Shown here: in pieces, positions 37,257 through 45,807 of the stretch
How positions within the stretch are numbered: position 1 is the first letter of the stretch
Layout of the letters: every line of letters starts with the position of its first letter
NCBI RefSeq assembly: GCF_000980895.1
Contig: NZ_LAZX01000091.1
Span: 62,001-126,000, forward strand
Direction of reading: 5' to 3'
DNA length: 64,000 nucleotides
DNA from: Sphingomonas sp. Ag1
GTDB lineage: Bacteria > Pseudomonadota > Alphaproteobacteria > Sphingomonadales > Sphingomonadaceae
Program-made: the position numbers and the translations under genes
The notes under the pieces: generated by a model
The model's database searches: none
Told to the model about the DNA's origin: nothing
What the model saw: the letters and a program-made list of their open reading frames with translations, nothing else

Positions 37257-38431
37257 GCGCCGGCCTCCGCCGCGGTCTGGCCGATCTCGCCTGCCGTGCC
37301 TTGCAGGCGACGCTGCCTCCCTCGCTACATTCGTGGGGGTGGGCAATCCGGTGCGAGACGGCCGGCATCCCGAACGACACAGAGGCGCTTCTTTTCGCGC
37401 TTCACAGCGTGTGCGGGCTCCTGCCCCGCGCGGTCGCATCGCACCTGCTTAAGCCGTTTGCGGCGCTGAGCGGTGAAGGCACGTCGTTCGCTGAACGATC
37501 GACCGCCATGACAATCATCGACGCCATGATGCTTCGCCCTCGCGCCCTCGGTATCGCCTGCGCGGTCGGGGCGGTCATTCTCGGCCTTGCCTATATGGTG
37601 ATCGCCGCTGCGCCGACGCGCTATCTTGGGGTCAACGTCGGCGCGTTGGCGATCGGCCTGGCGGTGCTGGCGCTGCTCGGCCGCACTCTCCCGCTGGACC
37701 GCCAATGGATGGGCGGCGCGACGATCGCGATGGCGGGCGCGCTGCTGGCGACGGCTTTCATGGGCAATGAGGTCGAAGGCATATCGCGCTGGGTGCGGCT
37801 TGGCGGCTTCGCACTCCAACCGAGCCTGATCCTCCTGCCGGTGATGATTGTCGCCTTCTCACGAAGCCGAAGCGGTGTGACGACGGCGGGCGTCATCGCC
37901 GCCATTGCTGCGATCGCGCTGCAACCGGACCGGGCGATGGCCGGGATGCTTGTCCTTGGCCTCGCGACACTCGCGATGATCCGCCGTGACCGACATTCCA
38001 CCGCGGTACTGATCGCAAGCATCGCCGGCTTCGCGGTGACGCTCGCTCGTGCCGATCCCTTGCCGGCGGTGCCGCATGTCGAACAAGTTCTCTACTCGTC
38101 CTTCAGCGTTCATGTCGCTGCCGGCCTGGCCGTGCTGGGAGGCTTGGTGCTCCTCCTTGTCCCGGCGATCGTCGGTTGGCGGCGCGATTACGGCAACCGT
38201 GCGACCTACGCCGCTTTCGGCGCGGTCTGGTTTGCCGCGATCCTGGCGGCAGCCGTCGGCAACTATCCGACGCCGATTGTCGGCTATGGCGGCAGCGCAA
38301 TCATCGGCTACGCATTGAGCCTGCTGGCATTGCCGAAGCGGGCAGGGGTTGGTGCCAGCGTGGTTTCTTGCGTTCGGGATGAGGCGGACGGCACGCTGTC
38401 CGACCGCCACCTGTTCGTCGGGCTGGCCTGA
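37253..38431 (+). CDS. FtsW/RodA (SEDS)-like polytopic membrane protein with extra N-terminal domain
   Basis: The 392-residue protein has an 80-residue soluble N-terminal part (LHSWGWAIRCETAGIPNDTE, FALHSVCGLLPRAVASHLL) resembling the small partners encoded next to PadR regulators. About nine hydrophobic segments follow. SEDS hallmarks are visible: GNEVEGISRWVRLGGFALQP, then LQPD, and near the end NYPTPIVGYGGSAIIGYALS (canonical P-F-x-S-Y-G-G-S). The extracellular loop that in RodA/FtsW holds a catalytic Asp reads VPHVEQVLYSSFSVHVAAGL, with no obvious Asp, so polymerase activity is doubtful. It is translationally coupled to PadR and precedes an esterase by 4 bases. Function unknown. Confidence 0.82.
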   Translation: MSAGLRRGLADLACRALQATLPPSLHSWGWAIRCETAGIPNDTEALLFALHSVCGLLPRAVASHLLKPFAALSGEGTSFAERSTAMTIIDAMMLRPRALGIACAVGAVILGLAYMVIAAAPTRYLGVNVGALAIGLAVLALLGRTLPLDRQWMGGATIAMAGALLATAFMGNEVEGISRWVRLGGFALQPSLILLPVMIVAFSRSRSGVTTAGVIAAIAAIALQPDRAMAGMLVLGLATLAMIRRDRHSTAVLIASIAGFAVTLARADPLPAVPHVEQVLYSSFSVHVAAGLAVLGGLVLLLVPAIVGWRRDYGNRATYAAFGAVWFAAILAAAVGNYPTPIVGYGGSAIIGYALSLLALPKRAGVGASVVSCVRDEADGTLSDRHLFVGLA

Positions 38432-38435
38432 TCGC

Positions 38436-39368
38436 ATGTCGGCTTCCACCGATACCAGCAAGCTCCGCCGTGCGGCCCGGCTGATGATGACGCGCCGCTA
38501 TCTATACTGGCTCATTGCCGCGATCATCGCTGCCCTGATCTACTACGCATGGGGACAGGTCACGCGAACGCGGGGCGCTCAAAAGGTATCGTTCCGCCCG
38601 GCGGAGGAAGCGTGCGATACATCCGGGTCGCTTCGCTACTGCGTCTATCGCGATCGGCGTGGGACCAACGGCGATGTCGTCTACCATATGCACGGTCGAA
38701 ACCTCGACGAACGCATCTGGAACGACGACACCTACATGACCGCTCTGGTCCAGTCGGAATGGCAGCGCCGCCCCGAGCTGCCGCCGACCGTCGTGACCGT
38801 CTCCTATGGCTCGACTTGGCTGCTGACCCCGAAGGGAAAGAAGCCCGACAGTGGCCTGCTCGATGATCTGATGGCCCGTCTGCCCGCGATCGAGGCGAAG
38901 ATCGGGCGTCCGCGTCGTCGCCTCCTGGTGGGAGAGTCGATGGGCGGCCTCAACGTCCTGATCGCCGGCCTGTCCTATCCGTCGCGGTTCGCCAAGGTCG
39001 CGGCCCTGTGCCCCGGTGTCTATTCCATCTCGCCGTTCGCATCGCTGTCCACGATACGCGCGACGATGCAGCGCACGGGGGCGAACCCCAAGATCGTCTT
39101 CGGCGTGTGGATGATGGCGCGCAGATATGCGGCAAACGATGCCGAGTGGCAGCGCGTATCGCCGCTCGCCCTGATCAAGCGGGCGGGGCCAGCCTATCCG
39201 GCGCTTTATCTCTCCAACGGCCTGTATGACGCTTACGGCAACTTCGAGGGCTCCCAGCAGCTTGTCGAAATGGCGCGCCGCCGCGGCGTCACGACACAGT
39301 GGCACCCGCTCTATGGCGGGCATTGCGCCACGGACGTGGCATCGCTGGCAGCTTTCCTATCGTCCTGA
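38436..39368 (+). CDS. Membrane-anchored esterase / alpha-beta hydrolase
   Basis: The 310-residue product has an N-terminal transmembrane anchor (YLYWLIAAIIAALIYYAWGQ, about residues 20-40) and an esterase D/antigen 85-type hydrolase fold in the periplasm. Visible motifs are VVYHMHGRNLDERIW (oxyanion region), the nucleophile elbow LLVGESMGGLNVLI, and a C-terminal HPLYGGHC with the likely catalytic histidine. The acid is probably D in LYDAYGNF. Substrate is unknown. It starts four bases after the SEDS-like gene, completing a PadR-SEDS-esterase operon. The ATG used is 38436; a start at MMTRRYLYW is also possible. Confidence 0.85.
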   Translation: MSASTDTSKLRRAARLMMTRRYLYWLIAAIIAALIYYAWGQVTRTRGAQKVSFRPAEEACDTSGSLRYCVYRDRRGTNGDVVYHMHGRNLDERIWNDDTYMTALVQSEWQRRPELPPTVVTVSYGSTWLLTPKGKKPDSGLLDDLMARLPAIEAKIGRPRRRLLVGESMGGLNVLIAGLSYPSRFAKVAALCPGVYSISPFASLSTIRATMQRTGANPKIVFGVWMMARRYAANDAEWQRVSPLALIKRAGPAYPALYLSNGLYDAYGNFEGSQQLVEMARRRGVTTQWHPLYGGHCATDVASLAAFLSS

Positions 39369-39729
39369 CGGGCTTCCAGGTTGACAGGTTGAACGGGATG
39401 GCCCGGGCAACATCCGTCATCCTGCCGCGCCTGATGCGCTGGCTTTCCCGAGTCCCGTTCTCAATTCCGCTTGCCCGAAACGGTCCATCGGACATGGAGA
39501 AAGAGACTGCTGCGCGTTGGTCGATCGGCGGTTTCGGGGTGGTGCCCCGGTCTACAGAACGACCTTGATTTGGCACTTTCCGTCAGTCCGCTTTATGAGT
39601 CGACGGCTTAGTGTCGCTCCGATCATTGGCCACTCCACCTCAGGTCATCGCACCTCGCGATCAGACCACGGGGACCCCGGCAGATAACGGGGAAGCCGGA
39701 GCCGCACTCACGCCCACGCCGCGGGCCGA
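39369..39729. other. Gene-free interval between two convergent operons
   Basis: These 361 bases lie between the esterase stop and the stop of the convergent sugar transferase. Open frames here are short or run only antisense into neighbours and have no recognisable product. I see no clear terminator with a T-tract, no tRNA and no repeat array. Confidence 0.6.
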
Positions 39730-41127
39730 TCAGAAGGCGTTGCGGTGCACCACCACCTTCAACGTCGCGAACAGGATCATGATGTCGCGCATCAGGCTCC
39801 ATCCGTTGACATATTCCAGGTCGGCGCGAAGCCGGTTGATCAGATCCTCGCGCCGATGGGTCGCGCCGCGAAAGCCGCGGACCTGTGCCAGGCCGGTCAG
39901 TCCGGGCTTGCAGACATGGCGATGATGGTATCGCTGGTCGACTTCCCAGAACAGCTGATCCCCGGCGAGCGAGCCGATGGCGTGCGGACGCGGTCCGACG
40001 AAGCTCATGTCCCGGCGCAGGATGTTGAACAGCTGCGGCAACTCATCGATGCTCGTCGCGCGGATGAAGCGGCCGATGCGTGTCACCCGCGCATCGTCGC
40101 GCAGCGTCGAAACCCGCCCCTCGCCGTCGCACGCCGCCAGCCGCATGCTGCGGAACTTGTACATGGCGAACAGCCGGTTGCCCTTGCCGACCCGCGTCTG
40201 CACGAACAGCGCCGGCCCCTTGCTGTCGATCTTCACCAGCAGAGCGACGGTGATCAGCAGGGGCGCGAGGAAGACGAGCGCCGGGATGACGATGGCAAGG
40301 TCCAGCGCACGTTTCAGCAGGCGATCGCGCAGCGGCAGCCCGCCGGCCGATACCAGCACGCAGGCGACGCCGTTGAAGTGGCGGTGGCCGATCACCCCGA
40401 TCGTGTCGAGTTCCGGGATCAGCAGGCGCGCGGTGACATTGCTGCCCTTCAACACGGTCGACCATGTCGCCCGGCGCGACGGGGGGCAGGCGACGAACAC
40501 CTCGTCCACGCCGCGCAACTGCCGCGCGAGGCGGTCGAGCGCGAGCGGATGGATTGTCGTCTGCGCCGAATCCAGCGGCTCGCTCGCGACGATCTTCAGC
40601 CCGGGCGGCAGCGGCACGTCGACGCCATCGAGGATCAGCATGCGGCTGAGCGCGGAGCCCGCGAGCAACCGGTCGCTCCACATGCCGATGACGCTGCGCC
40701 CCAGCAGCAGCATCGCCGCCGAGCAGAAGAAGGTCACCATCGCGCTCACCCGGGAGATGGGCGACACTTCCTGCAACAGGAAGGCGATGAAGATCGTCAG
40801 CAGGAACGCGGTCAGGAGATTGGCAAACGCGCCCCATGCCGAGGCGCGCCAGCGTTCCAGGGTCGGCGCGCGATAGGTGCGCGTGCCCAGCAGCAGGTAG
40901 ATCGGCAGGATCGCCGCAAGCAGCGCAGGGTTGCCCAGCGGCAGCCCGCGAAGGGCCGCGATCAGCCGACCCATGCCAAATCCGAACAGCGGCGACAGGA
41001 TGTCGCAGACGAGCAAGGCCACATACAGCCGCAGCCGCAATGCCCGCTTCCCGTCGCTTGGCGCGCTGATCATATCGACGGGGGTCAGCCAGTCGCGCGC
41101 CAAGGGGAAGTCGGACAAAGTCGTCAC
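39730..41127 (-). CDS. Polyprenyl-phosphate sugar-1-phosphate transferase (exopolysaccharide initiation)
   Basis: The 465-residue protein has four to five N-terminal helices, a Rossmann-like middle and a C-terminal bacterial sugar transferase (HPT) domain. Diagnostic motifs are KRALDLAIVIPALVFLAPLL, KFRSMR, RIGRFIRATSIDELPQLFNI, MSFVGPRPH and PGLTGLAQVRGF. It loads the first sugar phosphate (often glucose or galactose) on undecaprenyl phosphate in the inner membrane, starting exopolysaccharide repeat synthesis. A GTG at 41127 with AGGGGGG upstream is chosen; an in-frame GTG 13 codons upstream (41166) is possible. It lies convergent to and about 3 kb from the export operon. Confidence 0.93.
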   Translation of the reverse strand: MTTLSDFPLARDWLTPVDMISAPSDGKRALRLRLYVALLVCDILSPLFGFGMGRLIAALRGLPLGNPALLAAILPIYLLLGTRTYRAPTLERWRASAWGAFANLLTAFLLTIFIAFLLQEVSPISRVSAMVTFFCSAAMLLLGRSVIGMWSDRLLAGSALSRMLILDGVDVPLPPGLKIVASEPLDSAQTTIHPLALDRLARQLRGVDEVFVACPPSRRATWSTVLKGSNVTARLLIPELDTIGVIGHRHFNGVACVLVSAGGLPLRDRLLKRALDLAIVIPALVFLAPLLITVALLVKIDSKGPALFVQTRVGKGNRLFAMYKFRSMRLAACDGEGRVSTLRDDARVTRIGRFIRATSIDELPQLFNILRRDMSFVGPRPHAIGSLAGDQLFWEVDQRYHHRHVCKPGLTGLAQVRGFRGATHRREDLINRLRADLEYVNGWSLMRDIMILFATLKVVVHRNAF

Positions 41128-41439
41128 CCAAACCCCCCTTGAACCCTCCAGGTCATGATCTTTCACGCCTGGTTTTGCGATGAACGCTTCAGAAGACGGC
41201 CTGATGAACCAGCCCGAATCCCGATCTTATCGTGTCTTATCTTGTCGCACTGGGTGCCTTCTTAGCGGACTGGCGGTCAAGCATCATTCTTCCGCAAGGC
41301 CGAAGGATGTATCCAATACGGGGGAAGTATTTGCGATAAGGAAGCGCGCATCACGCGCCGCCCGGGGCTTGGGAAGGTCACGCCACTCCGCGCATTATCT
41401 TGTTCTTTACTCGCCTGCGCGATCCCGGCGGCTGCAATA

Positions 41440-41679
41440 ATGGCGTTGAAATGGATGGATGGCCGAATGGCAGGTGAGCTTCACGCCGATACGATCGCTT
41501 CGTCGGCCGCTCATGCGGACGCGCGGGACGGCGCAACCGTGCCGCGCCCGGCACCGCTCATCGGCGTGAGCTACGACGTAACCGCGGCATGCACGCTCGA
41601 TCCGGCATGCCTCGGCTTCTGGATTGCGGCGTCGACCTTCCTCTGGTCGCTGATCGCGCTGGTCGTCCTGCTGCTCTGA
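41440..41679 (+). CDS. Possible small membrane protein (79 residues)
   Basis: An ATG at 41440, or more likely an in-frame ATG at 41467, opens a frame whose first half is polar (MAGELHADTIASSAAHADAR) and whose C-terminus is a hydrophobic helix (LGFWIAASTFLWSLIALVVL) that ends at the stop. It would be a tail-anchored small membrane protein. It lies alone, divergent from the sugar transferase and convergent with trpS. No family recognised and no strong ribosome site. Confidence 0.45.
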   Translation: MALKWMDGRMAGELHADTIASSAAHADARDGATVPRPAPLIGVSYDVTAACTLDPACLGFWIAASTFLWSLIALVVLLL

Positions 41680-41707
41680 CGGCCAGCGACCAGCGCCCGC
41701 CATCACC

Positions 41708-42715
41708 TCAGGCGAGGAGGCCCATCGCCTTCTGCGCGTCCGCCAGCACCGGCGCCGCCAGATCGCGCGCCTTCTCCGCCCCGCGCGCCAGGATCGCGTC
41801 GATCGCCCCGCGATCGTTCAGCAGGCGCAGCATCTCGTCGCGGATCGGGCCCAGCTTCGCCACCGCCAGGTCGGCGAGCGCCGGCTTGAACTGGCCGAAG
41901 CCCTGCCCCGCAAATTCCGCCACCACATCCTCGGGCGTACGATCCGCCAGCGCGGCGAAGATCGTCACCAGGTTGCGCGCCTCGGGCCGCTCGGCCAGCG
42001 CCTCCCAGCTGTCGGGCAGCGCGTCGGGATCGGTCTTCGCCTTGCGGAACTTGTCAGCGATCTCGCTGTCGCTATCGATCAGCTTCACCACCGACTGCGC
42101 CGACGGGTTGGATTTGGACATTTTGGCCGACGCATCGCGCAGGCTCATGATCCGCGGCGCGGCCTTGCTGATCAGCGGCTCGGGCAGGGTGAACAGCTCG
42201 GTCTGATAGTCCTGGTTGAACTTGGTCGCGATGTCGCGCGCCAGCTCCAGATGCTGCTTCTGGTCCTCGCCGACCGGCACGTGGGTGGCGTTATAGAGCA
42301 GCACGTCGGCCGCCATCAGAACCGGATAATCATACAGGCCGACGCTCGCGCCCTCGCGGTTCTTGCCCGCCTTGTCCTTGAACTGCGTCATGCGATTGAG
42401 CCAGCCGACCCGCGCGACATTGTTGAGCAGCCAGGCCAGCTCGCTGTGCGCCGGCACGCGCGTCTGGTTGAACAGCGTCGATCGCTCGGGGTCGATCCCG
42501 GCGGCGACCAGCGTCGCAGTCATCTCGATCGTGTTGGCGGTCAGCTCGGCCGGCGCGATCCATTCGGTCAGGCCATGAAGGTCGGCGATGAAATACATCG
42601 TCTCGCCCCCGGCGGCCTGGATCTCGTCCTGCATCGCCACCCACTGCTTCACCGCGCCCAGGTAATTGCCGAGGTGAAGATTGCCGGTGGGCTTGATGCC
42701 GGAAACGACGCGCAT
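41708..42715 (-). CDS. trpS: Tryptophanyl-tRNA synthetase
   Basis: TrpRS charges tRNA-Trp. The 335-residue product has the class Ic signature VVSGIKPTGNLHLGNYLGAV (HIGH variant), the active-site YPVLMAADVLLYNATHVPVG, and AKMSKSNPS. Length and C-terminal layout are standard. It follows murJ on the minus strand with 12 bases between, and is the last gene of the secB-murJ-trpS run. Confidence 0.97.
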   Translation of the reverse strand: MRVVSGIKPTGNLHLGNYLGAVKQWVAMQDEIQAAGGETMYFIADLHGLTEWIAPAELTANTIEMTATLVAAGIDPERSTLFNQTRVPAHSELAWLLNNVARVGWLNRMTQFKDKAGKNREGASVGLYDYPVLMAADVLLYNATHVPVGEDQKQHLELARDIATKFNQDYQTELFTLPEPLISKAAPRIMSLRDASAKMSKSNPSAQSVVKLIDSDSEIADKFRKAKTDPDALPDSWEALAERPEARNLVTIFAALADRTPEDVVAEFAGQGFGQFKPALADLAVAKLGPIRDEMLRLLNDRGAIDAILARGAEKARDLAAPVLADAQKAMGLLA

Positions 42716-42727
42716 TGTGGGGGGATC

Positions 42728-44287
42728 CTATCGACGAACAAGCCTTCTGACGTCGGCCATCCGAAAGGCGCCGAACAGGAAGGTGGCGGCGAAATAGACC
42801 AGCGCACCCGCGCTGACCAGCACCAGCATCGCGCCCCAGCGGTGCAGGCTCGGCCCGGTGGTATAGGGGCGGAACAGGTCATTGGCGAACCACATGACGA
42901 CGCCCATCAGCAGCGCCGCCAGCACCAGCCGCCACGCCCGCCGCTTGAGCTGCGCGTCGGCGACGAAATGCCCCTTCGCCACCAGCGCACGCCACAACAG
43001 GACGACATTGACGGTGGAGGCAAGCGCCGTCGCCAGCGGCGGCCCCATATGCCCCAGCGGGTAGATGAAGGCGAGGTTGAGCACCAGGTTCACCACCATC
43101 GACGCCGTGGCATAGCGCACCGGCGTGCGCGTATCCTGCCGCGCATAGAAACCGGGGGTCAGCACTTTGACCAAGATGTACGCCGGCAGCCCGACCGAGA
43201 AGGCGGCGAGCGACTGCGCCGTCGCCACCGTGTCCGCCGGGGTGAAGGCGCCATGCTGGAACAGCGCGGCGACGATCGGCTGGCCGCACACGATCAGCGC
43301 CGCGGTCGCCGGCAGCGTCAGGAACAGCGCCAGCTCCATGCCCCGGTTCTGCGTCTCCATCGCCGCTGCGTCCTCGCCCCGGCCAAGCTGCGCGGAAATC
43401 GTCGGGAGAAGGACGGTGCCAAGGCCGATCCCGATCAGGCCCAGCGGCAATTGGTTCAGCCGGTCGGCATAATAAATGTAGCTGACGGATCCCGCGGACA
43501 GCAGGCTCGCCGCCAGCGCGGTGGAAATGACGAGGTTGATCTGCACCGCGCCCGCGCCCGCCGCGGTCGGCCAGATCAGCGACATCAGCCGCTTCACGTC
43601 CGGCGTCAGCGTCGGCCGCTTCAGCTTCAGCACCACGCCCGCCTTGCGGCACGCCCAGATCAGCCAGATCAGCTGAAGCGCGCCCGATACCGTCACCGCG
43701 ATCGCCTGGTTGCGCGCGGTCACCAGATTGTCCTGATGGTGGAAGAACAGCAGCGCCGCGATCAGCGTCAGGTTGAGGAGGATCGGTGCCGCCGCCGCGA
43801 CCCAGAAACGGTGCAGTGAATTAAGAATCCCGCCCAGCAGCGAGACCAGGCTGATCAGCATCAGATAGGGGAAGGTCAGCCGCGACAGTTCGACGGCATA
43901 GGCGAATTCCGCCCGCGTCGCATCGTTGAACCCGCCTGACAGCAGCCAGGTCACCGGCCAGGCGGCCAGCTCCATGACGATCGTGAAGACGATCAGCACG
44001 GGCACCAGGATCGACAGCGTATCGCTGGCAAAGCCGATCCCGTCGTTCAGCCCGCGGCCGTCCTTGTCGGCGACCTTGCGGTTGAACATCGGGATGAAGG
44101 CGGCGGAAAAGGCGCCTTCCGCGAACAATGCCCGAAACATGTTGGGCAGGCGGAACGCGATCAGGAAGGCGTCGGAGGCGAACCCTGCGCCGACGAAGCG
44201 CGCGAACAGCGAATCGCGCACCAGCCCAAGGATTCGGCTGGCCAGGGTCAGCCCGCCAACGGAGCCGAGCGCACGCGTCAGGTTCAT
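42728..44287 (-). CDS. murJ: Lipid II flippase MurJ
   Basis: The 519-residue protein has about 13-14 transmembrane helices and the MVF/MurJ opening LGLVRDSLFARFVGAG (first helix with the conserved R-D), FRALFAEGAFSAAFIPMF and later GVLTPGFYA-like KVLTPGFYARQDTRTP. MurJ flips lipid II across the inner membrane for peptidoglycan synthesis and belongs to the MOP superfamily. Although polysaccharide genes are near, the motifs are those of MurJ, not Wzx. It is 12 bases upstream of trpS. Confidence 0.96.
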   Translation of the reverse strand: MNLTRALGSVGGLTLASRILGLVRDSLFARFVGAGFASDAFLIAFRLPNMFRALFAEGAFSAAFIPMFNRKVADKDGRGLNDGIGFASDTLSILVPVLIVFTIVMELAAWPVTWLLSGGFNDATRAEFAYAVELSRLTFPYLMLISLVSLLGGILNSLHRFWVAAAAPILLNLTLIAALLFFHHQDNLVTARNQAIAVTVSGALQLIWLIWACRKAGVVLKLKRPTLTPDVKRLMSLIWPTAAGAGAVQINLVISTALAASLLSAGSVSYIYYADRLNQLPLGLIGIGLGTVLLPTISAQLGRGEDAAAMETQNRGMELALFLTLPATAALIVCGQPIVAALFQHGAFTPADTVATAQSLAAFSVGLPAYILVKVLTPGFYARQDTRTPVRYATASMVVNLVLNLAFIYPLGHMGPPLATALASTVNVVLLWRALVAKGHFVADAQLKRRAWRLVLAALLMGVVMWFANDLFRPYTTGPSLHRWGAMLVLVSAGALVYFAATFLFGAFRMADVRRLVRR

Positions 44288-44454
44288 CGTGTCAGGTTCC
44301 GCTCGCCGGATGGCCGTGGCGCCCGCTTGATGATGCGCGTGGTCGCCCGCTGGATCGCCCGCCTGGTCATTGCCGGCCGGCGGCGGGCGCGCCGGTCAGG
44401 TGGCCGTTTGCGGGCCGGCACGTCACAGCGCCAGCCCGCGGATCATGGCCCCAG

Positions 44455-44490
44455 TCAGGTTCAGGCCCAGCTTCAGGCCCAGCTTCAGGC
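44455..44490. repeat. 12-bp tandem repeat spanning the secB stop codon
   Basis: TCAGGCCCAGCT occurs twice in tandem (44461-44472 and 44473-44484), flanked by a partial copy on each side. On the minus strand each unit carries a TGA in the secB frame, so the stop at 44485-44487 is followed by further in-frame TGA codons at 44473, 44461 and 44455. Confidence 0.85.
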
Positions 44491-45012
44491 CTGACCGAAA
44501 TTGCCCGAGGCGATCTGCGCGTCGCGCTGCTCGGCCTGCTGCATGTACAGCGAGTTGAAATCGATTGGCTCCAGCAGCAGCGGCGGGAAGCCGCCGTCGC
44601 GGATCGTGTCGGCAACGACGCGGCGCGCGAACGGGAACAGAAGGCGCGGTGCCTCGCCCAGCAGGAACGGCTGCAGCGCGTCCATCGGCACGTTGCGCAC
44701 GCCGAACAGGCCGGCATAGGCCAGCTCGACGAGGAAGGTGACACGGCCCTGCGTCTCGGCGCGAACCTCGATCTTCAGCGTCACTTCGTGCGCGTCATCG
44801 GCCACCTGGTTGGCGGCGATGTCGAACTGGACGTTGATTTCCGGGCCCTGTGCGTCCTGGAAGACGGCCGGTGCGTTCGGGTTCTCGAACGACAGGTCCT
44901 TCACATATTGCGACAGCAGGCCGACGGCGGGGGAATTGTCCGCGCCGTTTGGCAGCGCGCCGTCCTGGCCGGGTTGGTTGCCGATTCCGGCGCCGTTGTC
45001 CTGCTCGTCCAT
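44485..45012 (-). CDS. secB: Protein-export chaperone SecB
   Basis: SecB holds preproteins unfolded and hands them to SecA. The 175-residue acidic product matches the family: VKDLSFENPNAPAVF, INVQFDIAANQVADDAHEVT, EVTLKIEVRAE, LLFPFARRVVADTIRDGGFP and PIDFNSLYMQQ. The first about 28 residues are an acidic, Asn/Gly-rich extension, common in alphaproteobacterial SecB. It is divergent from timA, an arrangement seen widely in alphaproteobacteria, and lies upstream of murJ. Confidence 0.96.
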   Translation of the reverse strand: MDEQDNGAGIGNQPGQDGALPNGADNSPAVGLLSQYVKDLSFENPNAPAVFQDAQGPEINVQFDIAANQVADDAHEVTLKIEVRAETQGRVTFLVELAYAGLFGVRNVPMDALQPFLLGEAPRLLFPFARRVVADTIRDGGFPPLLLEPIDFNSLYMQQAEQRDAQIASGNFGQA

Positions 45013-45162
45013 GTCAATCTTCCTTGAGGATGATGGGGGCGCGGGGTGCCGCGCACATGCGGCCGGCGCCTAGCAGGGGGCAAAGGCGGATTCAACGCCG
45101 GCACCCATTTGAAACGTGGCGCGTTGCGCCCTATGTTGGAACCTTAGCGTATCGGAGGTCGG

Positions 45163-45807
45163 GTGTTCTACATAGTCCTTCTTGCGATGGTTGCGGCATT
45201 CCTTGCGCTCCGGCTCTATTCGGTGCTGGGCAAGCGTACGGGACATGAGCAGCCATTGCCCAAGCCGGCGGAGGACCGCGTCGTGGCCAGTGCATTGCCG
45301 CGCGCCGTGGAAACGACCGCCGAACCGCGTGAGCCGGTGGTGAAGCCGTTTGAGGGTAATGCCGAGCCTGGCATTCGCGCGATCATCGCGGCCGAACAGG
45401 GCTTTGACGTCAATCGCTTCGTCGATGGCGCGCAGGCGGCGTACCGCATGATTCTGGAGGCCTTCTGGAAGGGTGACGAGGATACGCTCCGCGATCTCGT
45501 CTCGCCCGATGTCGGCCGTGCGTTCAGCGATGCGATCGCTGCGCGCCAGGCCGCGGGGCAGGTGCTCGACAATCGACTGGTGTCGATCGACAAGGCGACG
45601 ATCACGGGTGCCTCGCTGCAGGGTAAGGAAGCACGAATCACCGTTCGCTTCGACGCGCTGATCGCCGCGGTGACGCGCGATGCGGAGGGCAATGTGATCG
45701 CCGGCTCGACCAGCGACGCGCTCGAAACCCACGACATCTGGACTTTCGCCCGCACGCTGCGCAGCAGCGATCCCAACTGGAAGCTGTCGGACACCGACGA
45801 AGCGTGA
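45163..45807 (+). CDS. timA: Tim44/TimA family inner membrane protein
   Basis: A GTG start gives MFYIVLLAMVAAFLALRLYS, an N-terminal membrane anchor, followed by a charged linker and a Tim44-like domain (residues about 80-214): FVDGAQAAYRMILEAFWKGD, LRDLVSPDVGRAFSDAI, DIWTFARTLRSSDPNWKL. Bacterial TimA resembles the mitochondrial import motor subunit Tim44 and is often next to secB in alphaproteobacteria; its role in protein transport is suggested, not proven. It is divergent from secB and overlaps mltA by one base (TGATG). Confidence 0.92.
   Translation: MFYIVLLAMVAAFLALRLYSVLGKRTGHEQPLPKPAEDRVVASALPRAVETTAEPREPVVKPFEGNAEPGIRAIIAAEQGFDVNRFVDGAQAAYRMILEAFWKGDEDTLRDLVSPDVGRAFSDAIAARQAAGQVLDNRLVSIDKATITGASLQGKEARITVRFDALIAAVTRDAEGNVIAGSTSDALETHDIWTFARTLRSSDPNWKLSDTDEA

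Noticed and set aside
39289..39576. Minus-strand 95-codon frame in the gap after the esterase
   Set aside because: Overlaps the esterase 3' end, has no motif, no ribosome site and no helix; looks like random open sequence.
41315..41331. AATAC-N7-GTATT inverted repeat upstream of the sugar transferase
   Set aside because: Short arms and a location about 190 bases from the start; no second feature supports it as an operator.
42728..44287. MurJ considered as a Wzx flippase for the polysaccharide locus
   Set aside because: The helix 1 motif LGLVRDSLFARFVG, the FRALFAEGAFSAAF segment and the trpS/secB neighbourhood match MurJ.
44455..44490. Short tandem repeats considered as a CRISPR array
   Set aside because: Units are 12 bp and directly adjacent with no unique spacers; no cas genes exist in the window.
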